Shown here: piece by piece, positions 1-9,903 of the stretch
How positions within the stretch are numbered: position 1 is the stretch's first letter
How the letters are laid out: each line of letters starts with the position of its first letter
DNA from: Fragilariopsis cylindrus CCMP1102
Lineage: Eukaryota; Bacillariophyta; Bacillariophyceae; Bacillariales; Bacillariaceae
Direction of reading: 5' to 3'
DNA length: 28,789 nucleotides
Assembly (NCBI GenBank): GCA_900095095.1
Contig: FMBT01000075.1
Span: 1 to 28,789, forward strand
Notes under the pieces: generated by a model
Seen by the model: only the letters and a program-made list of their open reading frames with translations
Told to the model about the DNA's origin: nothing
Database searches by the model: none
Position numbers and translations under genes: made by a program

Positions 1-372
1 ATCCTCGGCTTCTATCAAACCCTTTCAACTTCCAGATGGAACCTGTAAAGATAAAAATTCATATGAAGTATATACAAAATCGCATCCCCCGCAAACTTCG
101 CGCCAAGAATAGTAATATTAAAATATATGGTGCGCATTTTTTTTAAATCATGACTCACTCATTTTCAGCTACAGTACTGTACAGTACAAAGTACTGTACG
201 TTCATCAAAATAATTCATGATGCATTTGGATTATTTAGTTGTGCTCTTGACATACGATAAGCTCAAAATAACATTACTCTACCAACACCAACTTCTTCCT
301 GCTTCGGTTCTCTTCACCATCACATGCATCATCCGTAGACTACTGTTCCTTTTAACATTTAATATCGATAAT

Positions 373-849
373 ATGATCTCATCTTTTTTCAAACCCAAAC
401 CGAAGAGAGATCGAGCTAACAATAGTACAACTACAAATACGGACAAAAACTATGACGGGAGCAAAAACAATAACAACGAGAACAAAAGATTAAAAACGAA
501 TCATAATAAAAAGAATCAATCCGACGAAACATCGAAGCTGATCTCTTACTTGGACGATCCTACAACAACAACTAATCATTCTCCTAACTCTCAATCCTGG
601 AAAGGTGCACTTGACAAGCATCTTTCATCTTCCTCCTTTGGACGTCTTGCTTCCTTTGTTGAAAGCGAACGGTATGTAGTCTATCTTGCCGTATGCTTTT
701 TCGAAGATGACACATGAAGTTTAAATGCTTTCTTTTCAATTATTTTAGATCTATAGTTTAGATCTACTATCTCGTGTGTATTATGTGATGCCGTGTCGTG
801 TCGTGACTACTTTTCATTTATATTGCCTCCCTCTCATAATCTCAATCTT

Positions 850-884
<35 letters not shown>

Positions 885-1597
885 TGCTTTGTTTCGTCAT
901 GCATTCCCGTCGTCACGATAGAAAAAAATACACCGTGTTTCCTCCAGAAGAAGACACATTTGCTGCATTGAATTTGTGTCCGATCTCGAACACAAAACTT
1001 GTGATAGTTGGGCAAGATCCGTACCACGGACCACATCAAGCTCATGGATTATGTTTTTCAGTCCGCAAAGGTGTCCAAATTCCACCATCACTTCGAAATA
1101 TTTATAAGGAATTGTTCAATGATCCGAACATACCAAATTTTGCCTCCAAGCCCACTCACGGTAATCTTGAACGATGGGCCAAACAAGGCGTTTTGATGAT
1201 AAATAATGTCTTTACGGTAAAAAGTGGTCAGGCCCATAGTCATAAGAAAAAGGGATGGGAAGAATTTACAGATGAAATCATCCGTGCAGTCGCCCGACGC
1301 AAAAAAATTGAAGGAGAAATCGGTAATGATGATAGCAATAAGAATAAGAAGAAGGATGGTCTCGTCTTTTTGTTATGGGGCAAGCCGGCAACGTTGAAAG
1401 CACAAACGGCTTTAGCGGGAGCTGGATCTTCTTCGTCTCGTCACCATATTATATGCACATCTCATCCAAGTCCTCTAGGAGCGACGAAAACATCCGCACC
1501 CTTTATGGGAAGCCAATGTTTCAGCCGAGCCAATGAGGCACTTCGAGAAATGGGGCATAACGAAATTGATTGGAATGTAGATGGAGAATTACCATAA
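373..1597 (+). CDS. UNG: Uracil-DNA glycosylase (family 1), two exons
   Basis: Removes uracil from DNA to start base-excision repair in the nucleus. Exons 373-671 and 922-1597 join in phase (CG|A gives Arg100) to a 324-aa protein; the intron 672-921 has a GTATGT donor and AG acceptor. Motifs seen: the catalytic water-activating loop GQDPYHGP with Asp132, the PPSLRNIYKEL segment, VLMINNVFTV, LLWG, and the HPSPL minor-groove loop at 281-285. The start at 373 is chosen because the protein then opens MISSFFKPKPKR, which resembles the N-terminal PCNA-binding SFF motif of nuclear UNG2; the open frame extends upstream to 217 but that part is unlike UNG. Residues 15-75 are Asn/Lys-rich low complexity, and a Lys/Asn insert (about 233-243) precedes LLWG. 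The family assignment is firm; the exact start is likely. Confidence 0.95.
672..921 (+). other. UNG intron with (TG)n microsatellite
   Basis: This 250-bp intron is bounded by GTATGT and a GATAG acceptor. It holds a (TG)n run of about 29 bp at 854-882. The splice is fixed by phase (exon 1 ends after two codon bases) and by homology: the join gives ESER-KKYTVFPPEED, the expected lead into the UNG core. Confidence 0.85.
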
Positions 1598-2014
1598 ATA
1601 ATCATGTCACTTTAAAACCTGTAAAATAATTATATGTATTCGTAGGTCCTAATTTCGGCATGATTACAAAAATAAATGTAACATTGTTTTCTTTCTTTTC
1701 AGATGACAATACCTACAACTTTTTTATAGTTTCTCACTCCCTCCTAAGCTACAATTTATTTTTCAGAAATTGATCTGCTATAGTACAAGTACGGTTTAGA
1801 ATTACACTAGAAGAGGAATAATGCGATTTACTGAAGTTTCTAGGATGCGGTACTGTAGTTACTGTCTACGCAATTATTGTAATCGAAATTCTTACGAGGA
1901 AAAAAAAAAGAAATTTAATTTGCATTCGATTGAAAATTCACATGGGCTTAAATCTATTGAACCATTATTCATAGATGGATACCGGATGTTCAATGTTTTT
2001 CCATTCCTTACATT
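1598..2014. other. Intergenic, convergent UNG/Kir 3' ends
   Basis: AT-rich spacer between the UNG stop and the stop of the Kir gene on the other strand. The 67-codon open frame at 1821-2024 has no recognisable motif and overlaps the Kir 3' end. Nothing else is supported. Confidence 0.6.
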
Positions 2015-4089
2015 TCAATTTTGATGTTCGGGTATGTATGCACAACTATCACAATCTATTTCTTCGGTTGACAAACGCGATATATCATGAAACTTTGAAA
2101 AATCGATACTAACAACCGGATCAAGACTCGAGGGCCCATTTCTTTCTCGACAGCTGTATGGATGTACACAATCGGCGAATGTGTGATTAAAAGCGACGTC
2201 ACAGAGTTTGTAAGAATGTCGTGCCTGAGTAGCAGCACCTGTACCTTCGTCAGTCCCCTCTACCAGTACTACCAATTCAATATCACGGTCACGAAGAAAA
2301 TCTCCTATACATTCCGAATTGTCTTCCACGTTACTTGAAACATCATTGTTACTTCCTATGTATAACGGATCACCCTCCGCTATAGATGCTGCCGAATCAC
2401 TGATATCGGACGGACGAGGAGGTGGATACTGATGAGAAATCCCTTGGGCGTCGAACCAAAGTGGTTCAGTTGGTCTCAGGGGGGAAACTTTGTCCATACG
2501 ATGGACTACGACTTGTGGCAAGCCCATCCAGACATGTGACCCAAATCTATCGTCGGGTTGTAATAACCTCATCTGTCGGCTCACAAAATAAGTTGTTTCA
2601 ACGTGGGTCTGTGAATTGTTGTTACTATTCGTTGTTTGATATTTCACATCATCGTCCATACTACTTCTGTGAGAAGGATGTTTTGGTATTCTTTCGTGCC
2701 GTATGCAATAACATCTAACAGTTGCTTCGATTAGATGATATTTGCGTCGTTCACCTAATCTGAACATAAAATGCGGAACCCCCCTATATATCTAACGATC
2801 GCTTTGTCGCTAAAGAGAATAGATTTACTTCGTGATGCTCCTCTTGAAATCCTATGAAAGATGAGTCCCACCGCTACAGCGTCGAAGACAATGGCCGTGC
2901 ATATTTGCCACAGTACAATCAGCAAGGGGAATACTATGTATATGTTGTAACGAAGAACAAACACAAGTTCCAGATATATATGTTAGGATTAAATAGTATC
3001 TATTATATATATATATATATATATATTATTTTTGGGATATTACATATTACTTACCATCCACCAAAATAATAGTCTATAAAATTGGAGAATGAGCGTGTAT
3101 GTGAGGAAAAGGGGAAGACAGAAATCTAAAAACCAATGTATTGAACATGTACAGCAACTCTATTATATAAGGCTTACGACTTACCTGAAACGCCATATCC
3201 AATGGTGGTCATTGTAGAAAGGGAAAAATACATGGCTTCCATATGATCATTAATGTCTGAATTGTAGCATAGAATTATACCGTTAATAGTAAAGGAATGA
3301 TCGTGTATGTATGTGAGGAAGAGGAAGACAAAAATCTAAAAACCACTATATTGATCATGTGGTACAGCAAGCAACTCTATTATAGGACTTACCCATGTCA
3401 CAAAAAGCTATGGTTTTTGTACTTCCGTCCGGATTTATTTCAGCTTTGCTACCAAAAATAGATAAGGCCTATAGTAGTTTGGAAAATGAGACAGGATTGT
3501 CGTCAGTCACTGTTACATTCATGCACCCTGAAATTGATCATGTATTCGTGTGTATTCGTGTATCAAGTATACGTACCAAGTAGACGAAACCAAAGAAACA
3601 AACAATTAAAGCGTAGGAAAAAAAAAGTAGAAGAAAAAGAACTAAAGTTTTTTGGTATACCAACCAGAAGAACCAATCTTTCCCACAATCTTCATAGATT
3701 TTTCGACAACAACAGATGCCGCCCCTTATTCGTCCTCCTCTCAGAGCCCCTGCTGACAGTCGTCGTTCTACACCCCATCTACCTCGTGATTGGCGTAAGG
3801 TACCACTTCTGTCTAGGATTCGTTGCTCTGATTGAAATTGATTTTGATCTTGATTCTGATGTTCTACATCATCATCATCAACAACAAAGCGGACAGAGGA
3901 AGCAGCAGTAGGACGATTGCGATTACGATTGCGATTACGATGACGAACTTGTGCGCCGGTGTTGTCATTTTCAGTACATGCTAATGACGGTGGCGACGAT
4001 GGCAATAGCGGTTCGCTCATTGTTATATCATTATTATTATCTTCTCCGTCTCCTTTATCTATACTCGAAAACTCTTCCCCGAACTGCAT
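2015..4089 (-). CDS. Inward-rectifier K+ channel (Kir), 4-5 exons, one frame break
   Basis: Two-helix potassium channel of the plasma or an internal membrane. Exons on the minus strand: 4089-3577, 3468-3393, 3256-3185 and 2933-2015; all junctions are GT-AG and in phase. Exon 1 has a disordered Arg/Asn/Asp-rich N-terminus, then the slide-helix/TM1 region (about 130-177). Exon 3 holds the pore helix and selectivity filter TMTTIGYG (TIGYG at 214-218). Exon 4 holds TM2 (about 221-250), then FSDKAIVRYIGG, MFRLGERRKYHLIEA and the cytoplasmic immunoglobulin-like domain (VVVHRMDKVSPL, LVVLVEGTDEGTGAATQARHSY, SIDFSKFHDI). A Ser/Asp/Asn-rich insert splits the C-terminal domain. The frame breaks at a C6 run (2779-2784, G6 on the coding strand): one extra G restores YIGG-VPHFMFRLGERR and makes the spliced length 1581 nt (526 aa). 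A possible 19-nt microexon at 3073-3055 lies in intron 3. Sequence error or a recent inactivating indel are both possible. Confidence 0.88.
3055..3073 (-). other. Candidate 19-nt Kir microexon (DYYFGG)
   Basis: The segment is flanked by TTTTATAG upstream and GTAAGT downstream on the coding strand. Joined in phase to the filter exon (...GYGVS-G) it reads DYYFGG and two leftover bases, which looks like the short loop between the filter and TM2 in Kir channels. Its length is not a multiple of three, so as given it would throw exon 4 out of frame. Skipping it keeps the frame but leaves an unusually short filter-TM2 linker. A local sequence error would reconcile this. Confidence 0.4.
3074..3184 (-). 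repeat. Kir intron 3 (5' part), homologous to intron 2
   Basis: This is the second copy of the intron-borne repeat, beginning at the GTAAGTCG donor after the filter exon. It ends at a TTTTATAG acceptor-like site at 3074-3075, directly before the 19-nt candidate microexon, giving a 111-bp intron that matches the other introns in size. Confidence 0.7.
3257..3392 (-). repeat. Kir intron 2, homologous to intron 3 (introner-like)
   Basis: This 136-bp intron runs from GTAAGTCC to an ATTCAG acceptor. From the donor onward about 90-100 bp align with the start of intron 3 (3184 down to about 3085). Shared blocks include ATAATAGAGTTGCT, TGGTTTTTAGATTT, TGTCTTCC and CCTCACATACA in the same order. The coding exon between them (3256-3185) is not duplicated. 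Confidence 0.8.
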
Positions 4090-4177
4090 GGTTCATTGTC
4101 GTGTGATTAGTGATTTGGATTATTTTAATGTCAAAATTATAAATAAGAAATAAATGTCATGAAAATTTGTATCTGTA

Positions 4178-4465
4178 CAGGACCATGTTCACCCTAGTGT
4201 GTTTCGGCGAATTAAAATTAAAAAGAAGCTAATTTATTTACGGTAAATGTCTGTAAATGTGCTGTAAATGTGCTGTAATGTGCTGTAATGTGCCGGGAAT
4301 GTGCCGGAAATGCTGAGCCGCGTCACAAATAAATTCGTGTTAATAACAATACAGTATGTGCCGCGGCAATTGTGCCCAAATGTACAAATTGCACGCACAA
4401 ATTGAATAAATTAGTTTCTTTTTAATTTTAATTCGCCGAAACACGCTAGGGTGAACATGGTCCAG
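4178..4465. mobile_element. MITE-like element with about 60-bp terminal inverted repeats
   Basis: The left arm (4178 to about 4240, starting CAGGACCATGTTCACCCTAG) and the right arm (about 4407-4465, read on the minus strand as CTGGACCATGTTCACCCTAG) are near-perfect inverted repeats with only a few mismatches. Both ends abut TA, as expected for the target duplication of Tc1/mariner-type elements. The 288-bp element has no open frame. Its interior has tandem units of about 10-12 bp (TGCTGTAAATG-like, about 4241-4312). It sits in the divergent promoter region between the Kir gene and the DUF885 gene. Confidence 0.85.
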
Positions 4466-4695
4466 TATGATGTGATACTTTTCCGTGAGGACTTACATAT
4501 TATGTTAAATTCAGTCGTGTTAAATAGCTTTTCATGTCGAAGGAAAATCAATCAATTCACATATTTTTAGATACATAATTTATAATATATATAAGATGTC
4601 TTCCCGGCGAACGAACACAAGTTTAAATAAGTGCAAGTTTATTAAAGATAGAAACAAAAGATCAAATCCTTGCTAAAACCACATTTGAAATTACT

Positions 4696-6685
4696 ATGTC
4701 CCCGGCATCTGATATTGTTGAGAAAGAATTTGCAGCAACATGGCAGTGGCGAATAGACACTGATCCCGAGCTTGCCGCAGCACTTGGCATGCTCTCACGA
4801 CGTCGATCCAAGCATGCATTAGATCCTCGCTCTTTAGATTCGTTTGATCAACGACTGGCGTGGGTGAAGAAAGCCTTGGAACGTATCAAAAATGGAATCA
4901 CGCCTGAACAAATTGAAAATCAATTAACAGAAGATGAACGACTATCATTAAAATTATATACACAGCAGCTTGAAGACTACACGCACTATACTAGTCTTCA
5001 CAAAGCCTATTTGTGCTGTGTTAATCGTTTAGAGGGCCCTCAGACTGATTTACCTTTGTACTGCTCCTATCTTCCTGTTAAGACTCGTACTGATAAGGAT
5101 TTTTTTCGTGATTTTCTCAAGGCTATACCGATACAATTACTACAGATTCAAAGCCTACTTGTTCAAGGTTTATCGGAAAATATTACGCCTCCCCAGATTA
5201 GCTTAGACGGGGTTGTTGCGCAACTTCGGGATATGATCAATGGCAATCTAGAAACTTTCTCCAAACCGATTCAATCATGTTTTGGCGACGGCAAACATGT
5301 GTCAAAAGAGGAATCAGATGTGAAGAAAGATTGCGAAAATGCAATTTTACTAGCTAAGGATGCATTCATCAAATTTACCGACTTTTTGGAAAATGATTAT
5401 GTGCCGAACCTACGAACAGAGATAAGTGCCTCAAAAGGATACCCGAATGGTGAAAAATACTACATCGATTGTTTGAAATTTCACACCACCACTACAATGA
5501 GTCCGACGGAGATTCATCAACTGGGTCTAGACGAGGTGATTAGAGTTAGAAAAGAAATGGAAGTTATTGCATCCAAAGATGGATACAAGGGTAGACTCGA
5601 CCAATATCTCGAACACTTGCGGACATCAACAGATTTTGAGCCAAAATCTGCCACGGCACTTTTAGCACACTATCGAGATCTTACTCAGCGTCTCTATCCA
5701 GCCTTACTTAATATCCTTCACATGAGAAGTCTGCCGCGACAACCTCTTAAGATTACAGAGACACCGACGGCGTCCGCTCACATGGCACCAGCTGCATATT
5801 ATTTGGCTGGCTCGACAGACGCGCCTAGGCCTGGAATGTTCTATGTCAACACATCGAAACTTGCTACTCGTCGAACGTACGAATGTGAGGCACTTGCTTT
5901 GCACGAGGCAATACCGGGACATCACATACAAGGAGCTATTCAGGCTGAGTGTAAATTGCCTGAGTTTCGAAAATATGCGGAAGATAGACGTTACTTTGAA
6001 TCGCCTTGTCGTTTTCCATTCTATACGGGATACATTGAAGGATGGGGACTGTATTCTGAAACGTTAGGTAAAGAACTTGGATTGTACAACCATCCATCGG
6101 ATGAATTCGGTCAACTATCAATGGAAGCATTAAGAAGTTCTCGTCTTGTTGTCGATACCGGAATGCATTCTCTGGACTGGTCACATGAACAGGCGGTACA
6201 ATACATGCTAGAAAACACTGCAATGGGAGAGCACGATGCACGTACGGAAGTGACTCGCTACGTGACTTGGCCTGGGCAAGCCACTGCGTACAAGGTAAGT
6301 CAGAAATAATTCTATATATCCTAGATTGCTTTAGAAATAACTACACTGTATGCTAATCTGAAACTTACAATATATTTGTTTGAAGGTTGGAGAGCGATTC
6401 ATACGAAGGATGAGAGATTATGCAGAAATGGAATTGCAGGATAGATTTGACGTTCGTGATTTTCATGACGTTGTTTTGCTATGTGGTGCTGTTCCTCTCG
6501 ATGTTTTAGAGGCGAGAGTGAAGGAATACGTAGAGGGGGTAAAGAATGACATTAGCAAATGTACCAAACTTCAGAAGCCACCTATCGGTTCCACAGAAGA
6601 GGTTGCAAAAAGTAGTTTCATTGAAAGCATGACCTTTGTTAATTGGTGCAAATGCTGTGTTGTGCCTGGTGCTTGTCAAGTGTAG
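4696..6685 (+). CDS. DUF885 family protein, putative zinc peptidase, two exons
   Basis: Exons 4696-6294 and 6386-6685 join in phase 0 (TAC AAG|GTT GGA) across a 91-bp GTAAGT...AG intron into 632 aa. The protein matches the DUF885 family over its length: a metallopeptidase-like HEAIPGHH signature at 403-410 (HExxxGH type), EGWGLYSE at 448-455, SSRLVVDTGMHSLDWS, RYVTWPGQATAYK across the splice, and FDVRDFHDVVLLCGAVPLDVLE near the C-terminus. Family members are predicted metallohydrolases; the substrate is unknown. No signal peptide or membrane segment is evident. The frame is intact. The start ATG follows an AT-rich 5' region and the next upstream feature is the MITE. The last 30 or so residues (about 600-632) are weakly conserved. 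Confidence 0.92.
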
Positions 6686-7064
6686 CTGTGAGAGAAAAAC
6701 TTAATGTGGTACAACAACTATGTATGCTTTCCGCTACAATTAATTTTAGACCAGAATAAATGTGATGTAATTGATTTTTGTCCAAGCCGAGAGCTTTAGA
6801 TGATAATATGATATTTGATAAAATCATATCTATGGGACTGTTTGGAAAAACCTAGGACTGGCTGATTATCACCCTCTTTCGTTAATTTTTCTGTTTTAGT
6901 AGGGCGTAATTGCCTGTATAGTGAGAAATGAAATATATCTAAACCATACCAATAATAATTCTTACCTGTTGATCCTAAAATATTTCTCTCATCATGGTAG
7001 ACTTAATTACCTGTGTGACTTGTTAGCTAGCTTCCATAGGCACTGATTCATGTCACACACATCA

Positions 7065-7101
<37 letters not shown>

Positions 7102-7657
7102 CATATATACATATACATACATACATACATTATAATCGACGTGGTTGATGCTCCCATACTTGGCTTGTGGTTAGAAAAAAAAATGTGGCTAAAAGCGTAG
7201 ATTAAGAGCTACAATGGACAAATGGATGAGGGTCCGATCATCATTGTCCAAAAATCCAAAAGGGGATTCACTAATAGTGTTTTAGTGCTGCTGATTCTAA
7301 TAACACAGAACAATGTAATGTTGCACAATCAGCGGATGTTGTGTTCTTTAGAGGACTTGAAATGATTATTATTTTCTATAAGAGCGACGGACGGACGGAG
7401 TACAGAGAATCTTCTGTCGTCTGTCGTACTGACATTTTTTAATTCTTACGTAAAACGTAAAACATCATTAAAACAGCTTCGGTATTGATGTTGTAAAAAC
7501 ATAATATGAAACACTTTGAACTTGGACTTCCTTGTTAAATCGAGTTTACGGAATACCAACCAGTAGATTGATCTGTTTATTTGTGACAGGACAGCAAAAC
7601 TGTGGCGGCAAAAGCGAATCGAATAATAATAACAGTAATAGTAATAACAATAATAAA
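6686..7657. other. Intergenic with (AC)n/(TA)n microsatellites
   Basis: No gene is supported here. An (AC)n tract lies at about 7064-7092, followed by TA- and CATA-rich repeats to about 7130. A short CGGA tandem lies at about 7386-7398. The 3' part is the upstream region of the mL54 gene. The frame that runs into mL54 from 7532 begins at TTG, not ATG, and reads Asn-rich low complexity, so it is probably 5' UTR. Confidence 0.6.
7064..7130. repeat. Compound microsatellite (AC)n-(TA)n-(CATA)n
   Basis: Simple dinucleotide and tetranucleotide repeats are read directly from the sequence: alternating AC to about 7092, then ATATAT and ACATAC units. Confidence 0.9.
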
Positions 7658-8065
7658 ATGATGAACCGATGTTGCATCAAAATCGCACGCCAAACAACTA
7701 AAACGGCAATTGTGGATACTGTTAAATTGCTCCCGATTGCTGGGACCCTGTCACAGACGTCCTATTTTCAGAATTCTTACTCGGGTCGTCATCGACTTTA
7801 TGGTTGCACTTCGTCATCGGCGCTTCCGATGAAGGCTGGAACAGAGTTGAAGACACTGGGCATTTTCAAAGGGCAAGACACACCAATCACATTGGAGCGA
7901 TCAGAATATCCGAATTGGATCAATACTCTATCGCAACCTTTGGCAAGCTTGGCCACGCTGAGGAAAATACCAAACGAAGAAGCAGAATTAGACCAAATCA
8001 AGCGCTATCTTAAGTTGACTCGACGTCAAGCCGTCCGTCAACGGAATGAGGAGTCTGCTTCTTAA
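7658..8065 (+). CDS. MRPL54: Mitochondrial large-subunit ribosomal protein mL54
   Basis: This single-exon gene of 135 aa encodes a component of the mitochondrial ribosome. The N-terminus (MMNRCCIKIARQTTKTA...) is basic, hydroxyl-rich and lacks acids, fitting a mitochondrial presequence. The C-terminal two thirds carry the mL54/Ribosomal_L37 family pattern: LKTLGIFKGQDTPITLER, then EYPNWINTL, an Asp/Glu/Lys segment and a basic ending RRQAVRQRNEES. The start at 7658 (or the adjacent ATG at 7661) is chosen because it begins the targeting peptide; upstream codons are only Asn repeats. The frame is intact. Confidence 0.85.
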   Translation: MMNRCCIKIARQTTKTAIVDTVKLLPIAGTLSQTSYFQNSYSGRHRLYGCTSSSALPMKAGTELKTLGIFKGQDTPITLERSEYPNWINTLSQPLASLATLRKIPNEEAELDQIKRYLKLTRRQAVRQRNEESAS

Positions 8066-9903
8066 TATATATTTATTATAAATCGTTTAAGAAGTGTAAA
8101 ATATAAAATCAACAGAAAACTGCTACGAATGTTTGTCTTATTGACTGTTATGTTACTAATAATATTTCCAACGTATGTATTCAAATTCTTTTTGATTCTT
8201 CCGAACCACAAGAAGATCTTTCGCGTGAGCAACCACTTATTTTCCAACATACCGCATACGGGAATAAATTTAAAGAACTATATCTATCAGACGTTTGAGA
8301 TATTATCTCTGCAACTGATATTACTAATTCTTTCACCTTCACCAATTGAGAGACCAGGTTCCTGTTGAGACACTCGTCAACTTCTGTTGCTATTGGTGGA
8401 TTAATTGATAGCTTATTTTCTTCTGTGGAATACGCACTACTGTATGGAACTTGTAGCTAGTCTGTAGCCTCTTGTCTTCTGGGGCACTATCAATCTTCAT
8501 CATGCATTATATTATATTATATTATATTATATTATATTATATCCTAGCTTTATTTCTTCTCTTCTCTGAATCTTCCCTAAAGATTATATATATATATATA
8601 TATATATATCCTTCCTATTGTTTGTCACCACTACTCCATATTATAATATGGATATTTTCAGTAGCATCTTATGTGTGATAGTACAAAAGTATACAGTAAT
8701 GTGATATTTAGAAGCGCATCAAACGGTGATGTATTATATCTTTCATGTGCTTACAGTATGTGCTCAATAAAATATTGTGAATCTTCTTGCTGTTATTTTG
8801 GTGACAAGATTTTTGACTCGAAGCAGCATCTTATCACCTTATTATGTTTGATATTTTGTCCCAATTCTGTGGTAATGGGAATGACTGCAGTTCTAGATAA
8901 TGGTTTCTGTACTCTATTATGTACTGTGTACATTATCTTTGTACTATTTTATGTGACACTAAAATTAATTGCACAAGTAACTAATTTTTAATAGACATCC
9001 TTCTTTTTCTCCTGTGTTATCTCATATTGATATTATTCTCAGCAAATACAGGTAAATAGTTGGGTTGATGCCCACATCAATCAGCTGTTGGTATAATTCA
9101 TCATCTACATGATCTACCATGGTTGCTTTTTTGATGACTTCATACACAGTTGTCATCATAAACAGTAGTTGTTGCAAGGATCCACCATTGCATTCAAATC
9201 ATTATTGTGCACAATATCATGATTTAGTACATTGCTCATATCAATACTTGTCTTCTCCTCTTGAAGTGACCCATTGCTGCACTTTACTTGTATATAGTGT
9301 GCCTTCTTTGATTTGCTTGTAATGGCCATGTCTTCCTCACTCGTCTGGTACATTTAATTATTATTGTACTCGTGAAATAAGACACTACTGATAACTACCG
9401 CTATATTCAAGTCATCACAAAAGTTAGATAATATTTTCCTCCTCAACGGATATTTAAATATTTTAGAAGTTCGCTCACCATTTTCAATCTTTCTCGATGC
9501 ACCCGAACTACCAACAACACACAGCAACACAACACAGCGACTCATCGAATTAGCCCCATAGCCATAGCCAAATAGAAAGTAATAAAGTAAGTTGGCATAT
9601 CTGTAACCAAACTTGTACATGTTGAATGAAGCAATCTTTCATCGTCTGAATTTTGTTTAATTTCAATACTAGATAAAGCACTCTAGATTGGAAATTGGAA
9701 ACGATTTGAACAAATCCAATCGACAGACGAGGCAGACGCATACTTTATGATGTAGCACTATACAGTATTATTAGTACTATCACCAGAAGTAATTTTTATC
9801 TGTGTTGGTTTGCTTGCTCACAAATTATTGTTCGTTTTCTTTCTGACCCGAAAGGTTACCATTGCATCATTAATACTAATTACATCATTTACAAATATCG
9901 ACC
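8066..9903. other. 1.8-kb AT-rich region without a convincing gene
   Basis: It contains an ATTAT pentamer array (8507-8542), a TA array (8584-8609) and several open frames of 60-110 codons without family motifs. On the minus strand a 45-codon frame at about 9155-9018 reads DDELYQQLIDVGINPTIYL, which faintly resembles part of a Rab-GAP TBC domain, but no flanking conserved blocks are evident. Confidence 0.5.
8507..8542. repeat. (ATTAT)n pentanucleotide array
   Basis: About seven tandem copies of ATTAT are read directly from the sequence. A (TA)n run follows about 40 bp downstream (8584-8609). Confidence 0.9.

Noticed and set aside
217..372. Upstream extension of the UNG frame to an ATG at 217
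   Set aside because: The added 52 residues are hydrophobic and unlike UNG, while the ATG at 373 opens with a PCNA-binding-like motif typical of nuclear UNG.
3421..3548. Extra Kir exon beginning after ATTTCAG near 3531 (reading CMNVTVTDD)
   Set aside because: It runs into a TAG in the same frame directly at the acceptor used for exon 2; the direct join of 3577 to 3468 is in phase and gives a natural TM1 end.
8671..8991. 106-codon open frame in the AT-rich region
   Set aside because: Cys/Phe-rich composition typical of random AT-rich sequence, no motif, no splice or promoter support.
9354..9620. Minus-strand 88-codon frame with a signal-peptide-like start (MSRCVVLLCVVGSSGASRK)
   Set aside because: No cleavage-supported mature domain and no family match; the next frame follows directly after a stop, so it may be chance.
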